Assembly (NCBI GenBank): GCA_964036315.1
Contig: OZ038479.1
Location: 59,609,746 to 59,673,745, forward strand
Length of the DNA: 64,000 nucleotides
Direction: 5' to 3'
DNA from: Acanthosepion esculentum
Taxonomy: Eukaryota > Mollusca > Cephalopoda > Sepiida > Sepiidae
Under the pieces are notes generated by a model. It was not told the origin of the DNA, did no database searches, and saw only the letters and a program-made list of their open reading frames with translations. Shown one piece after another: positions 55,136-64,000 of this stretch; position 1 is the stretch's first letter; the number at the start of each line of letters is the position of its first letter. The translations under genes and the position numbers were made by a program.

Positions 55136-56150
55136 TTTTTGGTCTGAAAGCTGGGGTTTAATAGAAGTAGTGCACCAAAAATTAGATTCATAGCTCTGAG
55201 CATTTAGTTTTAAAGATCAGTTCAAAAAATGTACATCAATACCTAATTACTGCAGGTTTTTGTTGACAAATGAACTTCAAAATGTTACTATTTCAAGAAT
55301 AAATCCAAATAAAGTTAATATCTATTGTATTAGATACATTCAATGGAAAATAAAGGACATTCCAATAACTTGGACCAATTTTAAATGTGAATTAAGTTTA
55401 AGATTTTTTTCTTTTTCTTTCAGATTTAACTACTAAAGTCTTTGGCAATTTCAACCATAGAAAGATTAACAATCAAACAATGTGTTAAAGTTTCAAGAGT
55501 TCAATTGGAAAAATTGTTCATAAATTCAAACAAACTGGGTCGGTGGCAGATGTGAAAACACCATTGTGTGCTTGTTTACACTGTTCAACTGAAAACATTG
55601 CTGCAATGCTATAAGGCTTTCACTGATTACCAGAATGAAATGATTTTGAACCTAAACTTAATCTTTAAACTGGTTTCCTCAAAAAATGGTAAAGATTTGG
55701 GAAAATATTGTGTCATTACTTATCATGTGAAACCTCAATTGAGTGCAATACGACAGTTCCAAAATCAACCTGCCCTACTGCATGCACAGTCTAGGCAAAA
55801 TAAAGGAGCTATTATGACCATGGTGCCAGAGACTTTCCTGTTCTGCACAAATGCCAGAAGGTGACTCCAATGAACCACCAGTCTGAGAAAAGGCTGTAGT
55901 AACAAGCACCACCAAGCAGCCTAAGTCATACAACATGATCTAAGAAAATGGCAATACTATTAAGAGTAACTGGCACCATATACATGAAGTCCCCAACAAC
56001 AAGGCGAATCTCACACATTACTGAGAAAGCCTCACAGAAAATCATGCCAAGACCTGAATCACATGTCTGAATGCTGTTGCATTACAGAGACTTCATAATG
56101 GATAAACCATCAAGATATAGATAATAAACAATACACAATGACTTTTATTT
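55136..56150. other. Noncoding region
   Basis: A 98-codon open stretch at 55568-55864 has no recognisable domain. Its LVSSKNGKDLGKYCVITYHV region could be a decayed transposase, but I cannot place it. Confidence 0.35.
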
Positions 56151-56880
56151 ATTTTTTTAAATAATTTCACCCCCAAGCAAGTTAATAAAACAACTAAGAT
56201 ACAAGGGGTTATTGAGTGTTAATGAATATGAGAGAAATATTAAGGAGAGAGAGAACAATAAAAGAATAGGAATTAAGATAGAAGATAATTATGGACATGG
56301 CATTTAAATTTTTGACTGGGAAGCAAGAAGCCAGTATATAGCTCTACAAGCAATAAGTGTGGGAGAAGAAATTGTTAGCATAGAACTTACAGTTACATCT
56401 AGCCATTTCAAATAATATAAAATAATAAGCTCTTGCTGCCAATCTGATACTGTTCAATGCATAAAGGCTAGATTCCATAGAGGAAAGTTCATCAGAATAA
56501 TTACAATGAAAGTATTTATAGAATATTTAGTATTTATAGAAAAAGCATGGGGATGCTACATTATGGTGGTGGGAAAGTGACTGAAGCCAAGATGCCAGAT
56601 CAGGATCAATAACATGGCAGATTCTTCTTTGGATTATATCCAGAATCTCTAAATATATAGCAAGAGCAACAGACCAGATGTGGCAGCAATATCCAAAGCA
56701 AGGATGAATGGGAGACTTATAAATATGTAAGATAAATTCTGGTGAGAAAAACTGTCTAGCATGACACAGCAAACCCATTTTTCTAGCAGGAGACCTATTG
56801 ATTCAATATAATCTTTCTGCTTCAAATCAAATGTTAATTTGAGAAGCACCAGCTATGCTAATGGAAGGTAAAAATGGTTC
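56150..56880 (-). pseudogene. LINE C-terminal fragment (Jockey/CR1-like)
   Basis: The minus strand reads KQKDYIESIG, then LLCHARQFFSPEFILHIYKS, HPCFGYCCHIWS, YLEILDIIQRRICHVIDPDL, ASWLQSLSHHHNVASPCFFY. It is the same family as the sense fragment at 41911-42910 (shared FFSPE.ILHIYK, CCHIWS, IGPDLAS-type words). 56150-56500 would be its 3' tail and recurs at 53205-53330. The catalytic RT region is absent. Confidence 0.8.
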
Positions 56881-57781
56881 TCTCAGATGATTTCAAGAGA
56901 GCAGTTTCATTTTGTAGGCATTAAGATTAGCAATCCATTCCTTTCCCAGTTAACAACAGAATTTAGACTACAAAAAAAAAGCAAAAAACAACGAATATAT
57001 ACATACATGTATACAGACATAAAAAAAAAGAAAAGATACCACAGACGAACAAAAAATAAATAAGTATATAAAAATAAACACACAAATTGTCCCATGCTGA
57101 TATGACATGGAAATATCTCATCACAGATAATCCATTACCGACTCCACATCAAGCTCCAGATTGCAGAAAAAGAGATGAGAGAGTTTGTCTCTTCCCATAC
57201 TGACATTGCAGGAAGAAACTTTAAAGGTAACTTCCAACCTGCCCCTCCTGAAAACTATACTGTATGTACTCCTTGTGGAGATAAGAGTTCACAAAATAAA
57301 TATGTATAAAATTAATGCTACAGCATATTCCAATTTAATATATCCAGATGATTAGAAACACTGGTGAACAACACTAGTGCCTATGCAGAAGTTTAATTTC
57401 TATATTTCTACCATTATACAATTAAAAATAAAACATGTTTTATGAAAAACCCACCAATAATTAATAAAGTTATAAACAAGTTTAAATCTAGAGTTTCTTT
57501 CCACCCACTTTATATGTCATATTTTCTCTCTCGGTATATGTTTGCCTTTTTGTTTTCAATAAAAATTTCAATGGAGATGCTGATTCTTACATTTCAGAGA
57601 AAATGCTGATGCACAAACTTGACAAATATGATTTATATGTAAACAAGTTTATTTTTAAATCATATATTTGTAAAAATATTGATTCACATGACAAAAGCTT
57701 ATAACCAGAGTGCATTTTTATGTCCCTTTTCAGTTGTGAATTATTAGAAAATTCAGATCTACCCATTTTATAAGAATATGA
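56881..57781. other. Noncoding region downstream of ZNF-C
   Basis: No gene recognised. An AATAAA on the minus strand near 57643-57650 lies about 135 bp after the ZNF-C stop and could serve as its poly(A) signal. Confidence 0.4.
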
Positions 57782-58990
57782 TTATTCTCCAGTGTGAAGT
57801 CGTATATGTTTTTTCAAACTTGAAGCATATGCAAATGATGCATTGCAAATTTTGCAAGAATATGGTTTCTCTCCTGTGTGAGATCGCATATGGGATACTA
57901 AATTTGACTTCCGTGAAAATGCACATTGACAAACTTCACAAGAATGTGGTTTCTCTCCAGTGTGTGTTTGTATGTGGCTCACTAAAGTTTCCTTACGTGA
58001 AAATGTAGAAGAACAAACTTCACAGGAATAGGGTTTCTCTCCAGTGTGTATTCGCACATGACGCACCAAACGTGACTTGATTGAAAATGCAGATCCGCAA
58101 ACTTCACAAGAATATGGTTTCTCTCCACTGTGTGTTTGCATGTGACTCTCCAAATCTGACATGTTTGAAAATACAGCTGTGCAATCTTCACAAGAATGTA
58201 CATTCTCTCTAGCATGTGTTTGCTCATGATCCACTAAACTTGATTGATCTCTAAATGCAGATGTACAGAATTTACAGGAATAAGGCTTCTCTTCCATGTG
58301 TATTAGCATATGGCGCAGCATCTGTGATTTGACTAAAAATGCAGATCCACAATCTTTGCAGGAATATGGGTTCTCTCTAGTGTGTATACGCATATGGCGC
58401 ACCAAAGTGGACTTCTGTGAAAAAGCAGATTCACAAACATTACAAGAATACGGGTTCTCACCAGTGTGAGTTCGTATATGGCTTACTAAATGTGATCTGT
58501 CTGAAAATGCAAGTGAACAAACTTCACAAGAATATGGTTTCTCCCCAGTGTGTGTACGCATATGGCGCACCAAACTTGACTTCCGTGAAAAAGCAGAACC
58601 ACAAACTTCACAAGAATATGGTTTCTCACCAGTGTGTGTTCGTATATGGCGAACCAAATGTGACTTCTGTGAAAATGTAGATTCACACTGTTCACAAGAA
58701 TATGGTTTCTCACTAGTGTGTGTATGCATATGGTTCACCAAATATGCCTTGACTGAAAATGCAGATCCACATACTTCACAACAATATGGTTTCTCTCCAG
58801 TGTGTGTACGCATATGCTGCACCAAACCTGACTTCCGTGTAAATGTAGATCCACAAACTTCACATGAGTATGGTTTCTCTCTTGATTGTGCAGACATATT
58901 GCTAGACAAATGTGACTTGACTGAAAATGCAGGTCCAGCATCTTCTGAAGACGATGACTCCTTACCAGTGCGTGCATGCATGGGTTCCAT
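57782..58990 (-). CDS. C2H2 zinc-finger protein ZNF-C, 13 fingers
   Basis: A 402-residue protein on the minus strand. The chosen start is the first ATG in frame (MEPMHARTGKES); an earlier GTG is unlikely. Residues 1-39 hold a ruined finger (EDAGPAFSVKSHLSSNM) that has lost both Cys and both His. Thirteen complete C2H2 fingers follow with the KPYSC-C-F-L-H-H pattern. Linkers vary more than in ZNF-A (HTSEK, HTGEN, HTREN, HMEEK, HAREN), and finger 9 begins VHSC. No KRAB-like or other effector domain is present. It probably acts as a nuclear DNA-binding protein. A GTATTTTTTCAGGA word at 59010-59023 could be a second splice acceptor just before the frame. It shares the 5' splice-site region with A and B but differs clearly in helix residues, so it is an older paralogue. 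Confidence 0.88.
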   Translation of the reverse strand: MEPMHARTGKESSSSEDAGPAFSVKSHLSSNMSAQSREKPYSCEVCGSTFTRKSGLVQHMRTHTGEKPYCCEVCGSAFSVKAYLVNHMHTHTSEKPYSCEQCESTFSQKSHLVRHIRTHTGEKPYSCEVCGSAFSRKSSLVRHMRTHTGEKPYSCEVCSLAFSDRSHLVSHIRTHTGENPYSCNVCESAFSQKSTLVRHMRIHTRENPYSCKDCGSAFLVKSQMLRHMLIHMEEKPYSCKFCTSAFRDQSSLVDHEQTHARENVHSCEDCTAVFSNMSDLESHMQTHSGEKPYSCEVCGSAFSIKSRLVRHVRIHTGEKPYSCEVCSSTFSRKETLVSHIQTHTGEKPHSCEVCQCAFSRKSNLVSHMRSHTGEKPYSCKICNASFAYASSLKKHIRLHTGE

Positions 58991-59110
58991 AAGCGGAATC
59001 TTGTTATTCCTGAAAAAATACACCTTTTCTCATGTGTATGCTTTCTTATGATATATTAAATCTGATTTCACAACGAAGATTTCCAAACTTCACAAGAATA
59101 TACTACTCTC
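58991..59110 (-). pseudogene. Decayed finger upstream of ZNF-C
   Basis: The minus strand carries VYSCEVWKSS, then stops and IRKHTHEK, a finger with its second Cys turned to Trp and a broken helix. The array once extended further 5', so ZNF-C is eroding at its N-terminal end, opposite to ZNF-A and ZNF-B. Confidence 0.65.
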
Positions 59111-59312
59111 ATACATTTACTTATACGTAATACTATGTTTCTTTAGTAAAGTCAAATGATAGATTTCAACTTAAATGACTTCTTTACCTTAATATTTACT
59201 GTGAAGCTATGGAAAGTGTAAATGCACATCTTTCACGTGAAGATTGTTGCATATATTTATCTGTTCCAATAACAATTTTCTCAATATCATGATGTTTTGT
59301 GCAGCTGAAACA

Positions 59313-59330
59313 TCTGTGAATGAAATAAAA
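59313..59330 (-). promoter_or_regulatory. 3' splice site before ZNF-C 5' exon segment
   Basis: On the minus strand TTTTATTTCATTCACAG (AG at 59315-59314) precedes ATGTTTCAGCTGCACAAAA. This parallels ATGTTCTGGCTGTACAAAA in ZNF-A. The first ATG opens an 8-codon frame ending TGA. Confidence 0.55.
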
Positions 59331-59681
59331 GATATATTAACAGAAACAGTGAATAATATATGAAAGCACTATATATTGTCATATATACAGGTAGTTTTAT
59401 TACTTAAAACATTATTTTTAGTCGATAAACCTATTTGAATAGATGCTCAGTATATTAATTCATTAACATCTACCTGAATATTAGAGAAATCTTATTAGAA
59501 AAATATGCATTCTCCAGCTTGGACTTTTAAGTGCATTCCCCGAGGGGAACTGTCATTATCTGATCTGATACTCTTTGACCTCTCAGCTACAGAGAAACTG
59601 ATGGCCAAGCAAAGCCTAAAGAATGCTTTTAAACATCGACTTTCCCAATTCTTGAAATATACATCTCTGCTCAATTTCATT

Positions 59682-59828
59682 ATCCTAACATAAACAAAGC
59701 AATTTTTAGGAATTAATTCTTTATTTATTAACTTTTTATTATTTACTAAAAATATAAATAAATAATAAAATTGTCAGATTAATAAATAAGAGATCCATTA
59801 CTAAAAATTGCTTTGTTTATGTTAGGAT
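59682..59828. mobile_element. Palindromic element with perfect 27-bp arms
   Basis: 59682-59708 and 59802-59828 are exact reverse complements (core AACATAAACAAAGCAATTTT). The 93-bp centre is AT-rich and non-coding. A related half-copy lies at about 59985-60060 (AGATCCATTCCTAAAAATTG), and sequence after both copies is similar (CAGTTATATAATGAA). A MITE or foldback element is likely. Confidence 0.75.
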
Positions 59829-60319
59829 ATGAATCTGAGCATACGGGTAGTTATATAATGAATTAAATTTACTTTCAAACCTGAAACACAGATTTTAAAC
59901 ACAGATTTCTCCTGATTCTTGAAATATACATCCATATACATGGATTTTTTATTTACTAATCTGACATATTTTATATGAAAAATAATGTTTAATAAAATAT
60001 GTCAGATTAATACATAAAAGATCCATTCCTAAAAATTGCTTTGTTTACATTAGTATATGATACTTAGCATACAGGCAGTTATATAATGAAATAAATTTAC
60101 TCTCACATTGGGACACAATAATGCAGTATTTTTTTAATTGATGGGATTTAAACATGTGACTTGGTTTCACACATAACTGAAATTTAGGACATATATATAT
60201 ATATATCTTCTGTAAAGTGATATTTCAATATGTCTTTTTATAAGATCTATGTGTGGATTATGAATTTTAAATGTTTGTATGTTAAAAGTGAAAATGGTGG
60301 AAGATGTGACACATTTTCA

Positions 60320-60640
60320 TCATTTGACAGTCATTTATTCCACAAAGGAAATATGATATAGAAAGTCATACAAAACTATGTGCTGTTTATGATGCTATGG
60401 CCAAGAGCAATATTTTTAAGTGGTTTTCTAGGTTCACAAAAGGAAATTTTGATCTGGAAGACCAAGAATAATCCAGCAGGCCTGCAATCCTTGATGATGA
60501 TCAAATTGAATGCTGATTAAAAATAATGGACATGGGACACTGTGGACATACTCCACAGATTTAAGTTGAATGTTGTAAGATATTTGAAAACACTTGGATA
60601 AAACCTACACTCATAGGCCAGTATGGTAAATATAAATAAG
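60320..60640 (+). pseudogene. mariner transposase N-terminal remnant
   Basis: The plus strand reads LCAVYDAMAKSN, then IFKWFSRFTKGNFDLEDQE, a stop, and SRPAILDDDQIEC, matching the HTH region of mariner transposases (WF.RFK.GNFDL.D..RSGRP). The tail ECCKIFENTWIKPTLI resembles the second HTH. The catalytic domain is absent. This is a different subfamily from the relic at 26 kb. Confidence 0.7.
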
Positions 60641-60860
60641 GCCATTAACAATAATAAAATAAAATTTGGACATAAATCTAGAAAGCAGGCGAAAGTCTAT
60701 GTCATCATAACCATATGAAGATTTGTGTTTGACTTTAAAGAAGAGAGAATAAAAAATAAATTTAAAATATAAGGTAATAAAGTAAAATGAAAAACACTGA
60801 AATAAATAAAATGCTTTGGGAGGTTTGAATCATAAAGCTGCCTCAAAGATGGTGAAAGGT

Positions 60861-61165
60861 CAGTTAGTTATGTGCCATGCTTGATACACGCTTAGGTGAT
60901 CATGTCTTTTGATACATGACTGACGAAGCAGATTTTTTTCTGCAGTAGGTTACCATTTCTTTCTGTGGTAGACCAGTTGCCATCCAAGGCTATAGAACCC
61001 GGCCTGTCCTGCTAATTACCCATAAACAAGGGAGGAGGAGAGCATTTATACCTTTCCCAAGGGTATTAGCATGTAAGTGAATGTAATGGATTCAACTGGG
61101 ATTTGAACTCAGTTCTCTGATTCCTCAATCCGAGCTGCTATCCATTACTCTACAGTACCTCCAAA
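60861..61165 (-). repeat. tRNA-derived SINE, near full length
   Basis: Antisense copy with a hairpin module (GATCATGTCTTTTGATACATG), GTTACCATTTCTTTCTG, GTTGCCATCCAAGGCTATAG, CCCAAGGGTATTAGCATG and GGATTTGAACTCAGTTC (B box, minus), ending at CATTACTCTACAGTACC. Confidence 0.9.
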
Positions 61166-61309
61166 GTAGTGGAAGCAAATGGTAAATATGTCACTGAATA
61201 AACCTATGTGCACATATGTAAACAAACAAAAAACTATTGTTTTCCATTTGAGTTAAAAAAAATAATACACAATATAAATGGGCAACTATTTTTTTTTTAA
61301 ATAAAAAAA

Positions 61310-61880
61310 AAATATCTGAAATGATATTATTGCTTTGTACTTATAAACAAACTCTGTTTTGACAAAATCCACTCATACAAAAGAATGGCAATTATAAGTA
61401 AAGCTATTAAAAATTTAAAAAAACACTGAATATCTGAAATGATATTATTGCTTTGTACTTATAAACAAACTCTGTTTTGACAAAATCCACTCATACAAAA
61501 GAATGGCAATTATAAGTAGAGCTATTAAAAATTTAAAAAAACACTGAATATCTGAAATGATATTATTGCTTTGTACTTATAAACAAACTCTGTTTTGACA
61601 AAATCCACTCATACAAAAGAATGGCAATTATAAGTAAAGCTATTAAAAATTTAAAAAAACACTGAATATCTGAAATGATATTATTGCTTTGTACTTATAA
61701 ACAAACTCCGTTTTGACAAAATCCACTCATACAAAAGAATGGCAATTATAAGTAAAGCTATTAAAAATTTAAAAAAACACTGAATATCTGAAATGATATT
61801 GTTTTAGAGATATTTTCCTACATATAAACACTCAGTTTTGACAAAATCCATTCATACAACATGACAGCAAGTATAATATA
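61310..61880. repeat. 118-bp tandem array, four and a half copies
   Basis: Units start CTGAAATGATATTATTGC at 61316, 61434, 61552, 61670 and 61788. The first four are near-identical (AGTAGAGC for AGTAAAGC in one, CTCCG for CTCTG in another). The fifth diverges after about 15 bp but regains similarity at CAGTTTTGACAAAATCCA. No open frame is maintained. Homogeneity implies recent expansion. Confidence 0.95.
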
Positions 61881-63009
61881 AGTTGAGATACTGATAGGTG
61901 TGCACACTGATGCATAAATATCTTAAAGGATGCATTAACTTTTTCATCTGTGTGTCCCATGGATACAACTTAAGTTTCCTATAAAAAGGGATACATTGCA
62001 CATATTCTTTCAAATACTTTTTACTAGTCCTTCCTTTCTTCTTCTTACTCTTTCCTTCTTTCATTGGGCAGTGGGATGTGTGGGCGGCATTAAAGAGACA
62101 TCAATGTTGCCTTACCAGAAACATTCTTGGTTCGTTTTTTTATTTGATATACCTGACCTTATTGAAGTTTGCCAATGATTGTTTTAAATACTGTTTTAGT
62201 TTTAAATTTATTGATTCAATTGAAGAAAAAAAACACAAAACAAACTTCTGTCAATTTAAAAACTTTGTTCTGTAAGAATTCTCAAAAAATATTCATAATT
62301 GAACTGTGATTAAGTGTAAATATTTATTAATTTAACTAAAAAAAGAGTTGTCTTGTCAATTTAAGTGATTTGGCATGATTACAATTGTTTTTTGGGATAA
62401 TGGTAAATAAAAAAAATAGTCTGTTGCTCTGTAGTTTAACACAAAAAATTATTAAGAAACTTTGGTTGGGATCCATTGAATTTTCCAGAGAAGCACCCAA
62501 ATCATCATCTGTGGGTCCTGGGGTCTCACTACATTAGAAACCTATCAGCATCAAAGTAATTACAGGAACAATCATTTAGGCATGAATTAGGCAAAAGATA
62601 ATGTCATCGAACAAAAGCAATAAATTTAAAGCATAATGACCAAGTGGAGTTTTGAATGAGGATTCAAACTAAAATTGAAATCAATAAAGTATGTTTGTTA
62701 TTCCACAAACTGTAGAAAACAAGATGAGAATCAGTATCTGGAAATTATGTTGATATGAACTGAACATTTACAGTGAAGATTAAAACAAGAAAAAACATAG
62801 TTAATTTGCATAAGTGATTTTTTTTATGAAAGAAGGCTAAGAAGAATACTGGAGCAACTTCTGATATAAAAACAAAAAACAAAATGTACATTCTATGGAA
62901 TCATATTCTTGCAAAGAGATAGAATGAAAAGCTGTTTTCCACCAGTAAAGTGTTGTAATTTGCATTACTAAATTTTTAGGTAAAAACTATGGCAGATTGT
63001 ATAAAGCAA
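61881..63009. other. Noncoding region
   Basis: No gene or recognisable repeat. Short A/T runs only. Confidence 0.45.
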
Positions 63010-63068
63010 CCAGTCTAAAATGGCAAAAACTAATCTGAAAAGGATTGTTTTTTGCCATTTTAGACTGG
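63010..63068. repeat. Perfect 20-bp hairpin with 19-nt loop
   Basis: CCAGTCTAAAATGGCAAAAA at 63010-63029 pairs exactly with 63049-63068. Arm and loop size are in the range of a microRNA precursor or a tiny MITE. The sequence around it is unremarkable. Confidence 0.75.
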
Positions 63069-63189
63069 ATTGATTGATTTTCTGCAGTTTATCAATCCAT
63101 TGCAGCTTATTTAAAGCCAGAAAATATTTTTAGGTTGTAAGAATTTTTTTTTAAAATAATGCTTTAGTGATACAAGTCTTACTAATTAA

Positions 63190-63300
63190 CCTGTAGCTGG
63201 TGGTGTAGATGGATTCATACCTTTCCCAATGGTATTTGCTCATAAGTGAATATAATGAACCCAACTCCATTACTCCCCCTGCATATCCAAGTTTACAGCA
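63190..63300 (-). repeat. SINE fragment
   Basis: Retains ATTCATACCTTTCCCAATGG, TATTTGCTCATAAGTGAATA and AATGAACCCAACTCCATTAC, the central part of the antisense SINE with the tRNA head collapsed. Confidence 0.65.
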
Positions 63301-63569
63301 TTTGGAATTCCCAATTGGTCAACCATCTAGGTACTGACCAGGTTTGATATTGCTTAACTTCAGCTGGAAGAGAAAAGTAAACAAAGTATGAATCAGTAGA
63401 AGAATTTTTCTTTTGTTATTTTTTTTTATTTATCTGAATCTAAGAGATTTTGAATTCCATTTGTTTCTTACTTGATACTAGTAGAAAAAGACAGTAGTAA
63501 ACTGAGGTGACACTGACTGTGTGGCTAGAAGTGGTGAGACTGTGAAACTAGTAGAGGGTCAACAACTGA

Positions 63570-63995
63570 TCATGTGTCATACAGAGAATCCCATTGCTGT
63601 CTCTTTACAAGTGGATTATTTACATAATAATATACATCTGATGAAGGTGGGCACAATGGCCAAAGATAAGAACAATAATAGGCATGTTTACCTTGTGAGA
63701 TAAAGATAGCACAGTTTAGCCACAATTCAGCCCTTTGGTCGTGAAACTGGAGTGATCTCTCCAGGGTGCTAGCCTGGGTGATGGTATATGGAGGCTGTGC
63801 ACCACCCAGACTACATGCCCCTCTCCCCATCTTGGCCATACCAACAAGATCCAAAGTAATACATCGTATTACATTTAGGGACGGCTTGACTTCAGGAGTT
63901 GCAAGGAAAGTTACCAGTATTAACAGGCAACTTTCTTTGGGATTTCTGCCTGGATTTACTTCCATACCCGTTTCTGTGTTTGTATATGATTGCAA
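63570..63995 (-). other. Unassigned 140-codon open stretch reaching the window edge
   Basis: The minus strand stays open from the window edge to 63570, unusually long for this AT-rich DNA. It contains ETGMEVNPGRNPKESC, VGMAKMGRGACSLGGAQPPY and RSLQFHDQRAELWLNCA. I recognise no domain. The plus-strand composition here is more GC-rich than its neighbours. It may be the end of an exon or a fragment of a repeated element; the first ATG in frame is at about 63965. Confidence 0.25.
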
Positions 63996-64000
63996 GGCAG

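Overview
The window looks like invertebrate animal DNA, most likely a cephalopod of octopus type. It is AT-rich and intron-sized spacing dominates. It carries single-exon poly-C2H2 zinc-finger (ZNF) arrays with the fingers and HTGEKPYSC linkers seen in octopus ZNF expansions. It also has many copies of one tRNA-derived SINE resembling cephalopod OR-type SINEs, plus Ty3/Gypsy, LINE, Penelope-like, mariner and hAT-like relics. The species assignment is inference from these families; nothing was searched.

The only convincing intact protein-coding sequences are three C2H2 ZNF exons. ZNF-A lies at 6415-7950 (+, 18 fingers), ZNF-B at 22101-22970 (+, 10 fingers) and ZNF-C at 57782-58990 (-, 13 fingers). 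A and B sit inside a segmental duplication of about 4.5 kb (roughly 5170-9840 and 21220-25520). It also copied a 5' exon with a 3' splice site, a decayed tail of former fingers and a very well conserved 3' noncoding block. C is an older paralogue in the opposite orientation.

Layout: 1-3.1 kb is a decayed antisense Ty3/Gypsy element, with LTR-like sequence to about 3.85 kb. 4.1-4.9 kb is an AT-rich dispersed repeat. 5.2-9.8 kb is ZNF duplication copy 1. 10.1-15.06 kb is a 3'-truncated sense Ty3/Gypsy element with a long LTR-like leader. 15.06-18 kb holds tandem duplications, a Penelope-like remnant and a hAT-like repeat containing a SINE. 19-21.2 kb is a cluster of direct and inverted AT-rich repeats. 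21.2-25.5 kb is ZNF duplication copy 2. 26-26.8 kb is a mariner relic. 28.4-30.5 kb is a local tandem duplication. 31-39.4 kb holds SINEs, a broken multicopy TE-type gene, an LTR relic and a LINE fragment. 40.3-46.5 kb holds LINE pieces, a long-TIR element and a 154-bp tandem array. 46.6-49.4 kb is a repeat cluster split by a 737-bp solo LTR. 49.5-51.3 kb has Penelope-like remnants. 51.6-57 kb has duplications, SINEs, a Gypsy integrase fragment and a LINE fragment. 57.8-59.3 kb is ZNF-C. 59.7-64 kb has palindromic repeats, a mariner remnant, a SINE and a 118-bp tandem array.

The most unusual observation is the 154-bp array at 44137-45329. On the minus strand each monomer encodes the catalytic ADD loop of a LINE reverse transcriptase, and the apparent parent LINE fragment lies directly beside it, separated only by a SINE insertion. 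There is no operon-like organisation. The ZNF genes may be nuclear DNA-binding regulators, and nearly everything else is transposable-element sediment in different states of decay.
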